A DNA stretch of 64,000 nucleotides from Paenibacillus caseinilyticus (lineage in GTDB: Bacteria > Bacillota > Bacilli > Paenibacillales > NBRC-103111), in assembly GCF_027533645.1 (NCBI RefSeq), contig NZ_JAQAGY010000004.1:372001-436000 (forward strand), in the 5' to 3' direction. A program made the translations under genes and the position numbers. The notes beneath the pieces are model-generated. The model searched no databases. It had not been told where the DNA came from and saw nothing but the letters and a program-made list of their open reading frames with translations. This document shows positions 6,966 to 13,737 of this stretch, in pieces (the first letter of the stretch is position 1; every line of letters starts with the position of its first letter).

Positions 6966-8375
6966 TTACTGTTTTTGAAGCAGCCACTGGAGGTTGTAGC
7001 TCGTACTGTCACCATACTGTTTCACAACGGACCCATTCGCAGACTGGCCGCCGTTGTCCAGATACAGCCCTGTACCGCGGTTCTTGAATTTGATGTAGCC
7101 GCTGCCCGCGTTGATCAGTTCCCACTGCTGATTATAGTTGGTGCTGCCGCTCCACTGCGCTGCGCTGGAGCCCGCACTCGTGCTCCCCAGACCATCAATG
7201 GCTTTGCCTGTACCGCGGTTGATCAGCTTATAGTATTGATTGCTGAGATTGACAATCTCGAACTGCTGGTTGTAGCTCGTACTGCTTGCCCACTGGGCAA
7301 GATTCGCACCGTCCGTCGCAGCACCGAGACCATCCATATACAGGGCGGAGTACCCTCGGTTTTGCACCTTATAATACCCGCTGCTGGCGTTATATGAAGG
7401 CCATTTGTCCGCATCCCAGTAGAGATCCGTTACCCGGAGCGTCGGGAAATTGCTGTTGCTCGCATCGTAAGCATGACGGACCATCACCCATTTGCTTCCA
7501 TCCCAAAAAGGCTCCTGCCCCCCGGGTCCGCGCCATCTGGAGTCTCCTGTTTCCAGGATGGTTCCGCCGCCGTTCAGCATGCTGGTTCCGGCTTTGTCAA
7601 CATAAGGGCCTGTGATGCTGGAGGCACGGCCGTAGGCGATCTTGTACGTACTGTTTGCAGCTTGGCAGCAGTAGTCGAAGGCTACGAACATATAATAATA
7701 GCCATTCGTGTACACAATCTTGGCGCCTTCGACCGGATTGTTGGCTACACCGGGCCGGGTGGCGATGGAATTGATGGCAGCGCCTGATGCGGGCTTCATG
7801 GTCGCCGGGTCCAGCTTCACCAGCTTGATGCCTGAATAGAAGGAACCGAAGGACATCCAGAGGTTCCCGGAAGCATCCTTGGTAATACCAGGGTCAATGG
7901 CATTGTAGTTCTTGGAAGAATCGGAGCTGATGACAAGCCCATCGTCCCTCCAGTCCCCTGCTGCTATGCTGGTAGCGGACATGAGACCGATCAGGGAGCG
8001 GTTCGTACCGAATTCGGAGTAGGCATAATAGAGCCAATATCTGCCGTTCTGATAGATGACATCTGGAGCCCATACTTCGTTAACGGCGGAGGTTTTCGTT
8101 ACGTACGCGGACCACCAGGACAGAGGGCCTTTGAACATGGGCGTTCCCTGGGTCCAGTTTTTACCGTCGGCGGAATATTTCACCTTGAGATAATCCCCGG
8201 TGTAGAACTGCCACCAGGTGTTCCCTTCTTTGATTACCGTAGGGTCATGGGATTCGACATTTCCCGATACGGACCATTCGGCTGCCGAAGCCGGCAGTGC
8301 CATAGCAAAAGCCATGATCCATACGAGTAAGATAGCAGCTAGCGAGAGCTTTTTTCTACGTGTTGTTCCTGACAT
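6966..8375 (-). CDS. Secreted GH43 endo-arabinanase-like enzyme with C-terminal ricin-type lectin domain
   Basis: This 469-aa exported glycoside hydrolase has a signal peptide at residues 1-31 (cleavage at ASA-AE). A five-bladed GH43 catalytic domain covers about 38-320, with the expected triad Asp44 (ESHDPTVI), Asp161 (NAIDPGI) and Glu215 (NPVEGAK). The sequence resembles GH43 subfamily endo-alpha-1,5-L-arabinanases that depolymerise plant arabinan. Residues about 325-469 hold three ricin-B/CBM13-like repeats, with YYKVQNRGY, YYKLINRGTGK and YIKFKNRGTGL at the starts of the three lobes, for sugar binding. The start is ATG with AAAGGAG upstream. A promoter (8566-8594) and a cre box (8509-8522) precede it, so CcpA-type catabolite repression is likely. 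It is extracellular. Confidence 0.9.
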   Translation of the reverse strand: MSGTTRRKKLSLAAILLVWIMAFAMALPASAAEWSVSGNVESHDPTVIKEGNTWWQFYTGDYLKVKYSADGKNWTQGTPMFKGPLSWWSAYVTKTSAVNEVWAPDVIYQNGRYWLYYAYSEFGTNRSLIGLMSATSIAAGDWRDDGLVISSDSSKNYNAIDPGITKDASGNLWMSFGSFYSGIKLVKLDPATMKPASGAAINSIATRPGVANNPVEGAKIVYTNGYYYMFVAFDYCCQAANSTYKIAYGRASSITGPYVDKAGTSMLNGGGTILETGDSRWRGPGGQEPFWDGSKWVMVRHAYDASNSNFPTLRVTDLYWDADKWPSYNASSGYYKVQNRGYSALYMDGLGAATDGANLAQWASSTSYNQQFEIVNLSNQYYKLINRGTGKAIDGLGSTSAGSSAAQWSGSTNYNQQWELINAGSGYIKFKNRGTGLYLDNGGQSANGSVVKQYGDSTSYNLQWLLQKQ

Positions 8376-8508
8376 GAGTTGTTGCTCCTTTTAGTGGGAT
8401 AAGTAAGTAAGCGGTTCCAACAACGGCTGCTTAAAGGTCTGCAGCTAGAGCATCGTCCGTTCGTCGGGTGGTATGGAAAGGTCGCAGCCTCCCCTGGATG
8501 TGGTGTTT

Positions 8509-8522
8509 CGAAAGCGCTGTCA
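8509..8522 (-). promoter_or_regulatory. cre-like catabolite repression site
   Basis: The minus-strand sequence TGACAGCGCTTTCG matches the CcpA cre consensus TGWNANCGNTNWCA at every position but the last. It lies about 40 bp downstream of the predicted GH43 transcription start, a road-block position. Confidence 0.6.
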
Positions 8523-8565
8523 TTACTTTGACTCTATAGATACCTCCTCAGCAGGATATAGAGAT

Positions 8566-8594
8566 ATATTATATTTATTTTACAAAAATATCAA
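8566..8594 (-). promoter_or_regulatory. Probable GH43 promoter
   Basis: On the minus strand TTGATA (8589-8594), a 17-bp AT-rich spacer and TAATAT (8566-8571) are found. An overlapping TATAAT at 15-bp spacing is an alternative -10. Confidence 0.5.
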
Positions 8595-8662
8595 TAGATT
8601 AATATTATTTATTTTTTAGTTGAGCAACGTATGAATCTATTGATATCTCTATGGCTGAACAC

Positions 8663-8702
8663 AAAAAGCCCCCTTTGCCCGGTTAGCGGGCGGAAGGCGG
8701 GC
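8663..8702 (-). terminator. Intrinsic terminator of the HTH protein gene
   Basis: It starts 6 bp after the stop of the HTH gene. On the minus strand a GC-rich stem (GCCTTCCGCCCG against CGGGCAAAGGGGGC, with G-U pairs) closes a short loop and is followed by five T. Confidence 0.55.
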
Positions 8703-8708
8703 ATAGGA

Positions 8709-9245
8709 TCAGTCAACCGGTATACAAACGGGCGAGCACACCAGCTCGTTGGTCGCGTATTCATACCACTCCATCCAGTCGTTCTCGATAAGGATTCGGT
8801 GCACGTCCTCGTTTCCAATGAAACCTGACCGGTGTTGTTGGATAAGCTCGTGCAGTGCCAGCGCCTCCCAGCCCGGGTTGTCCATCGGAAGCAAGCCGGC
8901 CGCTCGGCATACTTGTTTCTTTTGCATGCTCCGCTCCACATCCTGAGCACCGGTGGACAGCCTGTCTGCGATTCCAATCATCAGCCGGCGAAGCAGCTCA
9001 TTCCCCGCGGTCATCTCCATCCCTCTGATCTCCCCGACAAGGTCGAGGATCAGCCGGTCCACTTCCTTTACCTTTCCAGGCAGGAGAGGCCGGATAGAGG
9101 AAGCAGGTATTTCCCACCTGCTTTTCCTCCCCTTCTTTTGGTATCCTCTAAGCTCTCCGATGGCTAGCCACTGATAGATGATGCGGGGTTCTTTTCTCAG
9201 GATGACGGCGGTTTCTTCGACCGAAAAAAACAGTTCAACATTCAT
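8709..9245 (-). CDS. Helix-turn-helix (excisionase/MerR-like) DNA-binding domain protein
   Basis: This is a 178-aa protein. Residues about 5-50 look like a helix_turn_helix_17/excisionase-type winged HTH: FFSVEETAVILRKEPRIIYQ, then WLAIGELRGYQKKGRKSRWEIP. The rest is a helical domain without a recognisable fold and with two Cys near the end (ELVCSPVCIPVD). The start is ATG 9243-9245, with GGGAGGG 5 bases upstream. A TTG/ATG further upstream lacks a ribosome site. It is monocistronic, with its own terminator. The binding target is unknown. It could be a stand-alone regulator or a relic of a mobile element, but no integrase is near. Confidence 0.65.
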   Translation of the reverse strand: MNVELFFSVEETAVILRKEPRIIYQWLAIGELRGYQKKGRKSRWEIPASSIRPLLPGKVKEVDRLILDLVGEIRGMEMTAGNELLRRLMIGIADRLSTGAQDVERSMQKKQVCRAAGLLPMDNPGWEALALHELIQQHRSGFIGNEDVHRILIENDWMEWYEYATNELVCSPVCIPVD

Positions 9246-9459
9246 GAGATCCCTCCCGTTCTCTGTTTCTTTGCATATCCTATCTCTGTTTCTTTCCACT
9301 TCATCATTGATATATTCATAGCTATGCCTGAGGTTGGAAGGTTATGTCTGCTGCCGCTGTGGATGTGCGGAGCGGCCTGCGGGGCGAGTACCCCCTTTAA
9401 GAGGGCTCCCGCTCGGCAGCCCCCTAAGGGGGTTGGTATACAAGTGGTACAAACATAGA

Positions 9460-10386
9460 CTAGATGGGCTTATCCTGTGCTACCGTGATGACGACATTCC
9501 CCTTTTTGTGCCCCTTCTCCACATACCGGTGAGCCTCCGGGATATGCTCCAGGGGATAGCGTCTGTCGATCACCGGCTTTACTTTCCCCGCTTCGATGAG
9601 CTGTCGGAGGAGGAGTAGATCCTCTTTGCGCTCCCTTGCTACCCCCTGCCCTTCCACGGAAACGTAAGTCCCGTTCGGTGCCAGTGCTTTCTTGCAGCGG
9701 GATTTGGAGGCTTTGCCTACGGCATCGAAGATGATATCGTACCGTTCCCCGCTTTGCGTAAAGTCCTCCTTCGTGTAATCGATGACCTGATCGGCGCCCA
9801 AAGATTTCACCAATTCGCTATTCGCGCTGCTGCATACGCCGGTCACCTCCGCCCCGAAGGACTTCGCAAGCTGTACCGCGGAAGTCCCTACCGCACCGGA
9901 AGCTCCATAGATGAGCACTTTCTGTCCACCCCCGATCTTTCCCTTGCGAAGAAAATGAAGTGCGGTAGTCCCCCCAAAAAGTACGGCAGCGGCTTCCTCA
10001 TAGGTCGCATTGACGGGTTTGTGGGCCACCAGTCCGTCTTCCTGCAGGCAGATGTACTCGGCATAAGCGCCGAAGCGCATTCCGGTGAAAGCAAAGATCG
10101 GATCCCCCGGTTTAAATTGTGTCACCTCTTGCCCTACGGCTTCCACTTCCCCGGCTAACTCCACGCCCAGTATCGCTTTTCTTGGTTTTTGCAGGCCTAA
10201 GAAAAGTCGCATGGGAATCCAGTACAAGAGGGGGCTGTGGAATCCCCGAACCCTGCAGTCCCCTGAAGTTACGGTTGTCGCATGAATTTTGACCAGCACT
10301 TCCTTGACCTTCGGCGCGGGTTTCTCCACTTCATGCAGCTGAAGGACTTCGGGTGGTCCGTATGTGGTGCACAGCATGGCCTTCAT
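9460..10386 (-). CDS. MDR-family NAD(P)H:quinone oxidoreductase / zinc-free alcohol dehydrogenase
   Basis: This 308-aa medium-chain dehydrogenase/reductase has an N-terminal GroES-like domain ([17 protein letters not shown], then [26 protein letters not shown]) and a Rossmann domain with [20 protein letters not shown] as the NADPH-binding glycine-rich turn. The zinc-ligand Cys/His set of alcohol dehydrogenases is absent, which favours a quinone oxidoreductase or enoyl reductase-like activity. It is cytoplasmic. The ATG at 10384-10386 has a near-perfect AGGAGGTGA seven bases upstream. It is divergent from the PadR gene, with 161 bp between. Paired GC-rich hairpins between 9386 and 9436 may end transcription. 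The physiological substrate is unknown. Confidence 0.88.
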   Translation of the reverse strand: MKAMLCTTYGPPEVLQLHEVEKPAPKVKEVLVKIHATTVTSGDCRVRGFHSPLLYWIPMRLFLGLQKPRKAILGVELAGEVEAVGQEVTQFKPGDPIFAFTGMRFGAYAEYICLQEDGLVAHKPVNATYEEAAAVLFGGTTALHFLRKGKIGGGQKVLIYGASGAVGTSAVQLAKSFGAEVTGVCSSANSELVKSLGADQVIDYTKEDFTQSGERYDIIFDAVGKASKSRCKKALAPNGTYVSVEGQGVARERKEDLLLLRQLIEAGKVKPVIDRRYPLEHIPEAHRYVEKGHKKGNVVITVAQDKPI

Positions 10387-10458
10387 AAGTCACCTCCTAA
10401 GAATTTGCGAAAAACGAGCCATATGGATGAATCCAGCATAACGGCTGCAGCTCCTATG

Positions 10459-10488
10459 TTAAAGATACTACAAACAAAGTATTATAAT
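10459..10488 (+). promoter_or_regulatory. PadR operon promoter with internal dyad
   Basis: TTAAAG (10459-10464), an 18-bp spacer and a consensus TATAAT (10483-10488) are found. The spacer carries the inverted repeat ATACT-N8-AGTAT (10465-10482), similar in layout to PadR operators, which suggests autorepression. Confidence 0.5.
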
Positions 10489-10547
10489 TAAAACACTACC
10501 TTGACTGACACAGTAATATGCCGTACCATACATATGAGGGTGATGAT

Positions 10548-10877
10548 ATGAGTGAGAACAAACTTACTTCCGACCTGCTGCGCGGGCATACGGATACGAT
10601 GATTCTACGGCTCTTGTCCGAGGCTGACCGCTACGGTTACGAGATTGTCAAGCTGATTGCCGAGCGCTCGGGTGGTGAGTACCAATTAAAGGAAGCCACG
10701 ATGTACTCCAGCGTCCGCAGGCTGGAGGCGGACGGTGATATCGAGTGGTATTGGGGCGATGAGTCACAGGGCGGACGCCGCAAATATTTTAGGATTACCG
10801 AGAGGGGCAAGACGACTTACGCCCGCAACAAAAGCAACTGGGAGTATGCCAAACGCATACTTGAAAACTTATTATAG
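10548..10877 (+). CDS. PadR family transcriptional regulator
   Basis: This is a 109-aa PadR-type winged-helix repressor with the family pattern LLRGHTDTMILRLLSEADRYGYEIVKLI, followed by KEATMYSSVRRLEADGDIEWYW (recognition helix) and the beta-wing GGRRKYFRITERGK. A short C-terminal helix mediates dimerisation. The start ATG 10548 is preferred over the frame-open ATG at 10518 because GAGGGTG lies 6 bases before it. It is the first gene of a three-gene operon with the HAAS-like/pentapeptide protein (13-bp gap) and a serine hydrolase. PadR proteins are frequently paired with proteins carrying this kind of N-terminal helical domain, so the neighbour is a likely functional partner (family knowledge plus inference). 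Confidence 0.88.
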   Translation: MSENKLTSDLLRGHTDTMILRLLSEADRYGYEIVKLIAERSGGEYQLKEATMYSSVRRLEADGDIEWYWGDESQGGRRKYFRITERGKTTYARNKSNWEYAKRILENLL

Positions 10878-10890
10878 GGAGGTTGATGTT

Positions 10891-11754
10891 ATGAATGAGA
10901 AATTGAACAACTATTTGAACGGCGTTTTCGCACCTTACGATGGGGTAACAAGCGCCGCCGAATTAAAGGCCGACCTGCTCTCCGATTTGCAGGAGCGATT
11001 CCGTGAACTCCAAGCCGAAGGCAAGGACGATGAAACGGCTTTTGCGATAACCATTGACAGCATCGGCGACATTGAGCAAACGATTCAAGAGATGGCTAAC
11101 CTCTCCCGCCCGCTGGAACGGCAGGCGGTGACCAACTTAAGCGCGAGCAACCTGCCGAAGAGCGATTTCGGGGGCGTTACCGCGCATAAGGGACAATTCA
11201 CATCAAGCGTGCTGCGAGGCTCCGACTTCACGAACGCGGACTTGACCGGCAGCTCGTTTGCCAGCAGCGACGTGCGGGATGCCTGTTTCGACGGCGCCAA
11301 CCTGACCGACTGCAACCTGTCCGCCCTTGACCTTGCGAATGCGAGCTTCAACAAATCCATCCTTGTGCGCACAAGCTTCAGCAAGTCGCGGCTAACCGGA
11401 GCCAAGTTCATTGGCGCAAAGCTTACCGACGTTAAGCTGAACATGACCGACCTTAGAAAAACCGTCTTTGAACACTGTATCTTCGACGGCGTTGACTTCA
11501 CATCTTCCGATCTGACAGGGCAGCGGCTTGACGGCCAAACCTTCATCGGCGTCAAGTTCGACAAAGCGGCGTTGAACGAAGTTTCGTTCAAGGGTGCGAC
11601 ACTCCGGAATGCCTCATTCCAAGGGTCTTTGTTGTCCAAGAAATACTACCGCGACATCAGGACCGTCTGCTTCGACGGCGCAGTCGTGGATAAGCTGACC
11701 TATGCCGCGCTTAAAGGCATAGAAGCCGATGTGTCCAAGGTTACCATTCGATAA
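10891..11754 (+). CDS. HAAS/permease-prefix-like domain fused to pentapeptide repeats
   Basis: This is a 287-aa protein. Residues 1-70 (MNEKLNNYLNGVFAPY onwards, then LKADLLSDLQERFRELQ and ITIDSIGDIEQTIQEM) form the four-helix module that usually follows PadR genes (HAAS/DUF1700-like). In most such proteins it precedes membrane segments. Here it is followed from about residue 85 to 260 by pentapeptide repeats of the A(D/N)Lxx type (SDFTNADLTGSSFASSDV and similar), which form a right-handed quadrilateral beta-helix. No transmembrane segments are visible. The start ATG 10891 has AGGGAGG upstream. Pentapeptide proteins can mimic DNA or act as scaffolds. Here a sensory/partner role to PadR is inferred only from context. 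Confidence 0.75.
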   Translation: MNEKLNNYLNGVFAPYDGVTSAAELKADLLSDLQERFRELQAEGKDDETAFAITIDSIGDIEQTIQEMANLSRPLERQAVTNLSASNLPKSDFGGVTAHKGQFTSSVLRGSDFTNADLTGSSFASSDVRDACFDGANLTDCNLSALDLANASFNKSILVRTSFSKSRLTGAKFIGAKLTDVKLNMTDLRKTVFEHCIFDGVDFTSSDLTGQRLDGQTFIGVKFDKAALNEVSFKGATLRNASFQGSLLSKKYYRDIRTVCFDGAVVDKLTYAALKGIEADVSKVTIR

Positions 11755-11767
11755 GGAGGGAAACCAA

Positions 11768-13012
11768 ATGAAGAAGATGACAACGGGACAAAGCAATAGC
11801 GGCTTCTCCGAAACAGGGCTGCGCAGAATGCGCGGCGTACTGGCACGGCATGTCGAGTCGGGGAAGATTCCCGGGCTCGTCGCCCTGGTCAGCCGGTACG
11901 GGGAAACGCACGTCGAAGCGATGGGCACGATGCGACATGACGGCGGCGCGCCGATGCGCCGGGACACGATCTTCCGGATGGCGTCCACTTCCAAGCCGGT
12001 CACGATGGCAGCTGCGATGGTTCTGCTCGACGAGTGCAGGCTTCGGCTGGATGACCTGGTAGAGTCGTGGCTGCCCGAACTTGCCGACAGGCGGGTACTG
12101 AAGCGGCCCGACGGCCCGCTGGACGATACCGTGCCCGCGCGGCGGCCGATCACCGTACGGGACCTGCTCACCTCCACATTCGGGCTCGGCATGGATATGA
12201 CATCGCTGGGCACTCCGATCATGGACGCGATCTTCGAGCAGGGGCTCACGCCCAATCTGCCGGAGCCGATGCCCGGGCCGGACGAGTGGATGCGCCGCCT
12301 TGGTACACTGCCGCTGATGCACCAGCCCGGAGAGCGCTGGCAGTACCACATCAGCAGCGATCTGCTCGGCGTGCTCGTCGCCAGGGTCACGGGCCAGTCA
12401 TTTGAGACGTTCCTGCGCGATCGCATCTTCGATCCCCTGGGTATGAAGGACACCGGTTTCCACGTCCCCGAGGGCAAGATCGACCGGCTGCCGCCCCTCT
12501 ACGCCCCGAGCCCGCAAACCGGAGAGTTCACCGTGTGGGACGAGGCCAAGGGGGGACTCCACAGCCAGCCTCCGGCGTTCCAGGGCGGCGGCGGCGGACT
12601 TTCTTCTACCGTCGACGACTACCACGCCTACTTCCAGATGCTGTTGAATCACGGAATGCATGGGTCCGAGAGGATTCTGTCCCGGCCCGCCGTCCAGCTG
12701 ATGACCACGAACCGCCTCACACCCGAGCAACAAGCCGCCCGAGACGCCATGGCCAAGAACAACGTCCATCTGTCATTCGGCCAAGGGCAGCACGGCGGCT
12801 GGGGCTTCGGGATGGCGGTGCGCACCTACCGCGGCGACTACGCGTCCATCGGCCAGTTCGGCTGGGATGGCGGAAGCGGCACCTCAACCTACGCCGACCC
12901 GGAGAACCAGCTCACCGGAATCCTGCTCACCCAGGTCGGGATGTCAACCCCAGATTCAGCGCGGGTTATCCACGATTTCTGGACCACGGTCTATCAGGCC
13001 ATTGAAGACTGA
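11768..13012 (+). CDS. Beta-lactamase-fold serine hydrolase (class C / EstB-like)
   Basis: This 414-aa cytosolic serine hydrolase has the penicillin-binding-protein fold. The nucleophile motif is Ser73-x-x-Lys76 in FRMASTSKPVTM. The Tyr motif is YHISSDLLG. The third-strand motif is WDGGSGTS in place of KTG. ITVRDLLTSTFGLG and HPGE-like HQPGERWQYH are typical of EstB-type esterases and class C relatives. It has no signal peptide, which argues for an esterase/amidase rather than a secreted antibiotic-degrading beta-lactamase. The start ATG 11768 has AAGGAGGG 7 bases upstream and is 13 bp after the pentapeptide gene, so it is the third gene of the PadR operon. The substrate is unknown. Confidence 0.85.
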   Translation: MKKMTTGQSNSGFSETGLRRMRGVLARHVESGKIPGLVALVSRYGETHVEAMGTMRHDGGAPMRRDTIFRMASTSKPVTMAAAMVLLDECRLRLDDLVESWLPELADRRVLKRPDGPLDDTVPARRPITVRDLLTSTFGLGMDMTSLGTPIMDAIFEQGLTPNLPEPMPGPDEWMRRLGTLPLMHQPGERWQYHISSDLLGVLVARVTGQSFETFLRDRIFDPLGMKDTGFHVPEGKIDRLPPLYAPSPQTGEFTVWDEAKGGLHSQPPAFQGGGGGLSSTVDDYHAYFQMLLNHGMHGSERILSRPAVQLMTTNRLTPEQQAARDAMAKNNVHLSFGQGQHGGWGFGMAVRTYRGDYASIGQFGWDGGSGTSTYADPENQLTGILLTQVGMSTPDSARVIHDFWTTVYQAIED

Positions 13013-13737
13013 CATCGAGCCCCGGTTCGTCGTTCGTTGGAAGATGTGCCGGAATCTTAAACGAGAACATTCAAATGTAAATAGCAAAGAGGTCGCTCCG
13101 GCCGGGGCGGCCTCTTCTTCGGATCCCGGTAATGTTCCGTGGACCACGCATCCTTTGCTGTGAGTTCGTCGAGCACCCGCGTAATCTCCTCCGCCCCATA
13201 TTCTAACGTTGCATACGTATCCGGCATCTTCTGCACGATTATTGCACCTCCCCATCCGTATCTATCCGCAATCGAATAGTTCTTCCACACGGATCGGATC
13301 GGTGCGCCGCTTCCACTGCTGACGTCCGCTGTTATGCCCGACTGCTTTTCTACGTTCCGAGGTACTCCGCACATGCCGCTCTACGCCCTCCCACCAGCCT
13401 CCTAATCTGCCCCCTCAGGTTCTCGTGGATCTCCTCTCATAAGAAGGAATTCACATTAAGCCAGCCCCATTTCAAGAATAGGACAAATATACTATGATAA
13501 TTGGTATATTTTCCTATATTTATAATTACGGATAGTATTATTATATAATATAGTACGAATAGTTGAATTATATAATATATTCATTCATCTTCGTATCGCT
13601 GCAACGCATCCGAATTGCAGCCGACTTCGACCTCCCGGAGCGAAAGGAAGTGACACGTTCGTTTTGTAAACGCTGCCACAAAGAAAGGCAGCCCGCTTTC
13701 CTCATGCAGTCCAAAATCGAAAGGAGCTACAATAAGG
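13013..13737. other. Long intergenic region before the chitinase
   Basis: This is 725 bp between the serine hydrolase and the chitinase. It contains a weak minus-strand frame (13057-13374, listed separately) and a strikingly AT-rich tract at about 13480-13590 with two copies of TTATATAATAT, probably the chitinase promoter region. I see no RNA gene and no clear terminator. Confidence 0.5.
13057..13374 (-). CDS. Weak hypothetical ORF (105 aa)
   Basis: A 105-codon frame starts MCGVPRNVEKQSG and has a plausible protein-like middle (YGAEEITRVLDELTAKDAW) but a Pro/Arg-rich C-terminus. GGGAGGG lies about 11 bases upstream of the ATG. It has no motif, signal peptide or membrane segment, and no recognisable family. 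It could be a decayed gene or chance coding in GC-rich DNA. Confidence 0.22.
   Translation of the reverse strand: MCGVPRNVEKQSGITADVSSGSGAPIRSVWKNYSIADRYGWGGAIIVQKMPDTYATLEYGAEEITRVLDELTAKDAWSTEHYRDPKKRPPRPERPLCYLHLNVLV

Larger units (their letters stand above)
8376..8708. other. Intergenic region upstream of the GH43 gene
   Basis: This 333-bp non-coding stretch holds, on the minus strand, the terminator of the HTH gene (8663-8702), an AT-rich promoter (8566-8594), a cre-like operator (8509-8522) and a leader of about 180 nt to the GH43 start. I see no convincing small gene in it. Confidence 0.6.

Noticed and set aside
8709-9245. The HTH protein as an excisionase of an integrated element
   Set aside because: No integrase, attachment repeats or phage genes are nearby, so only the DNA-binding domain call is supported.
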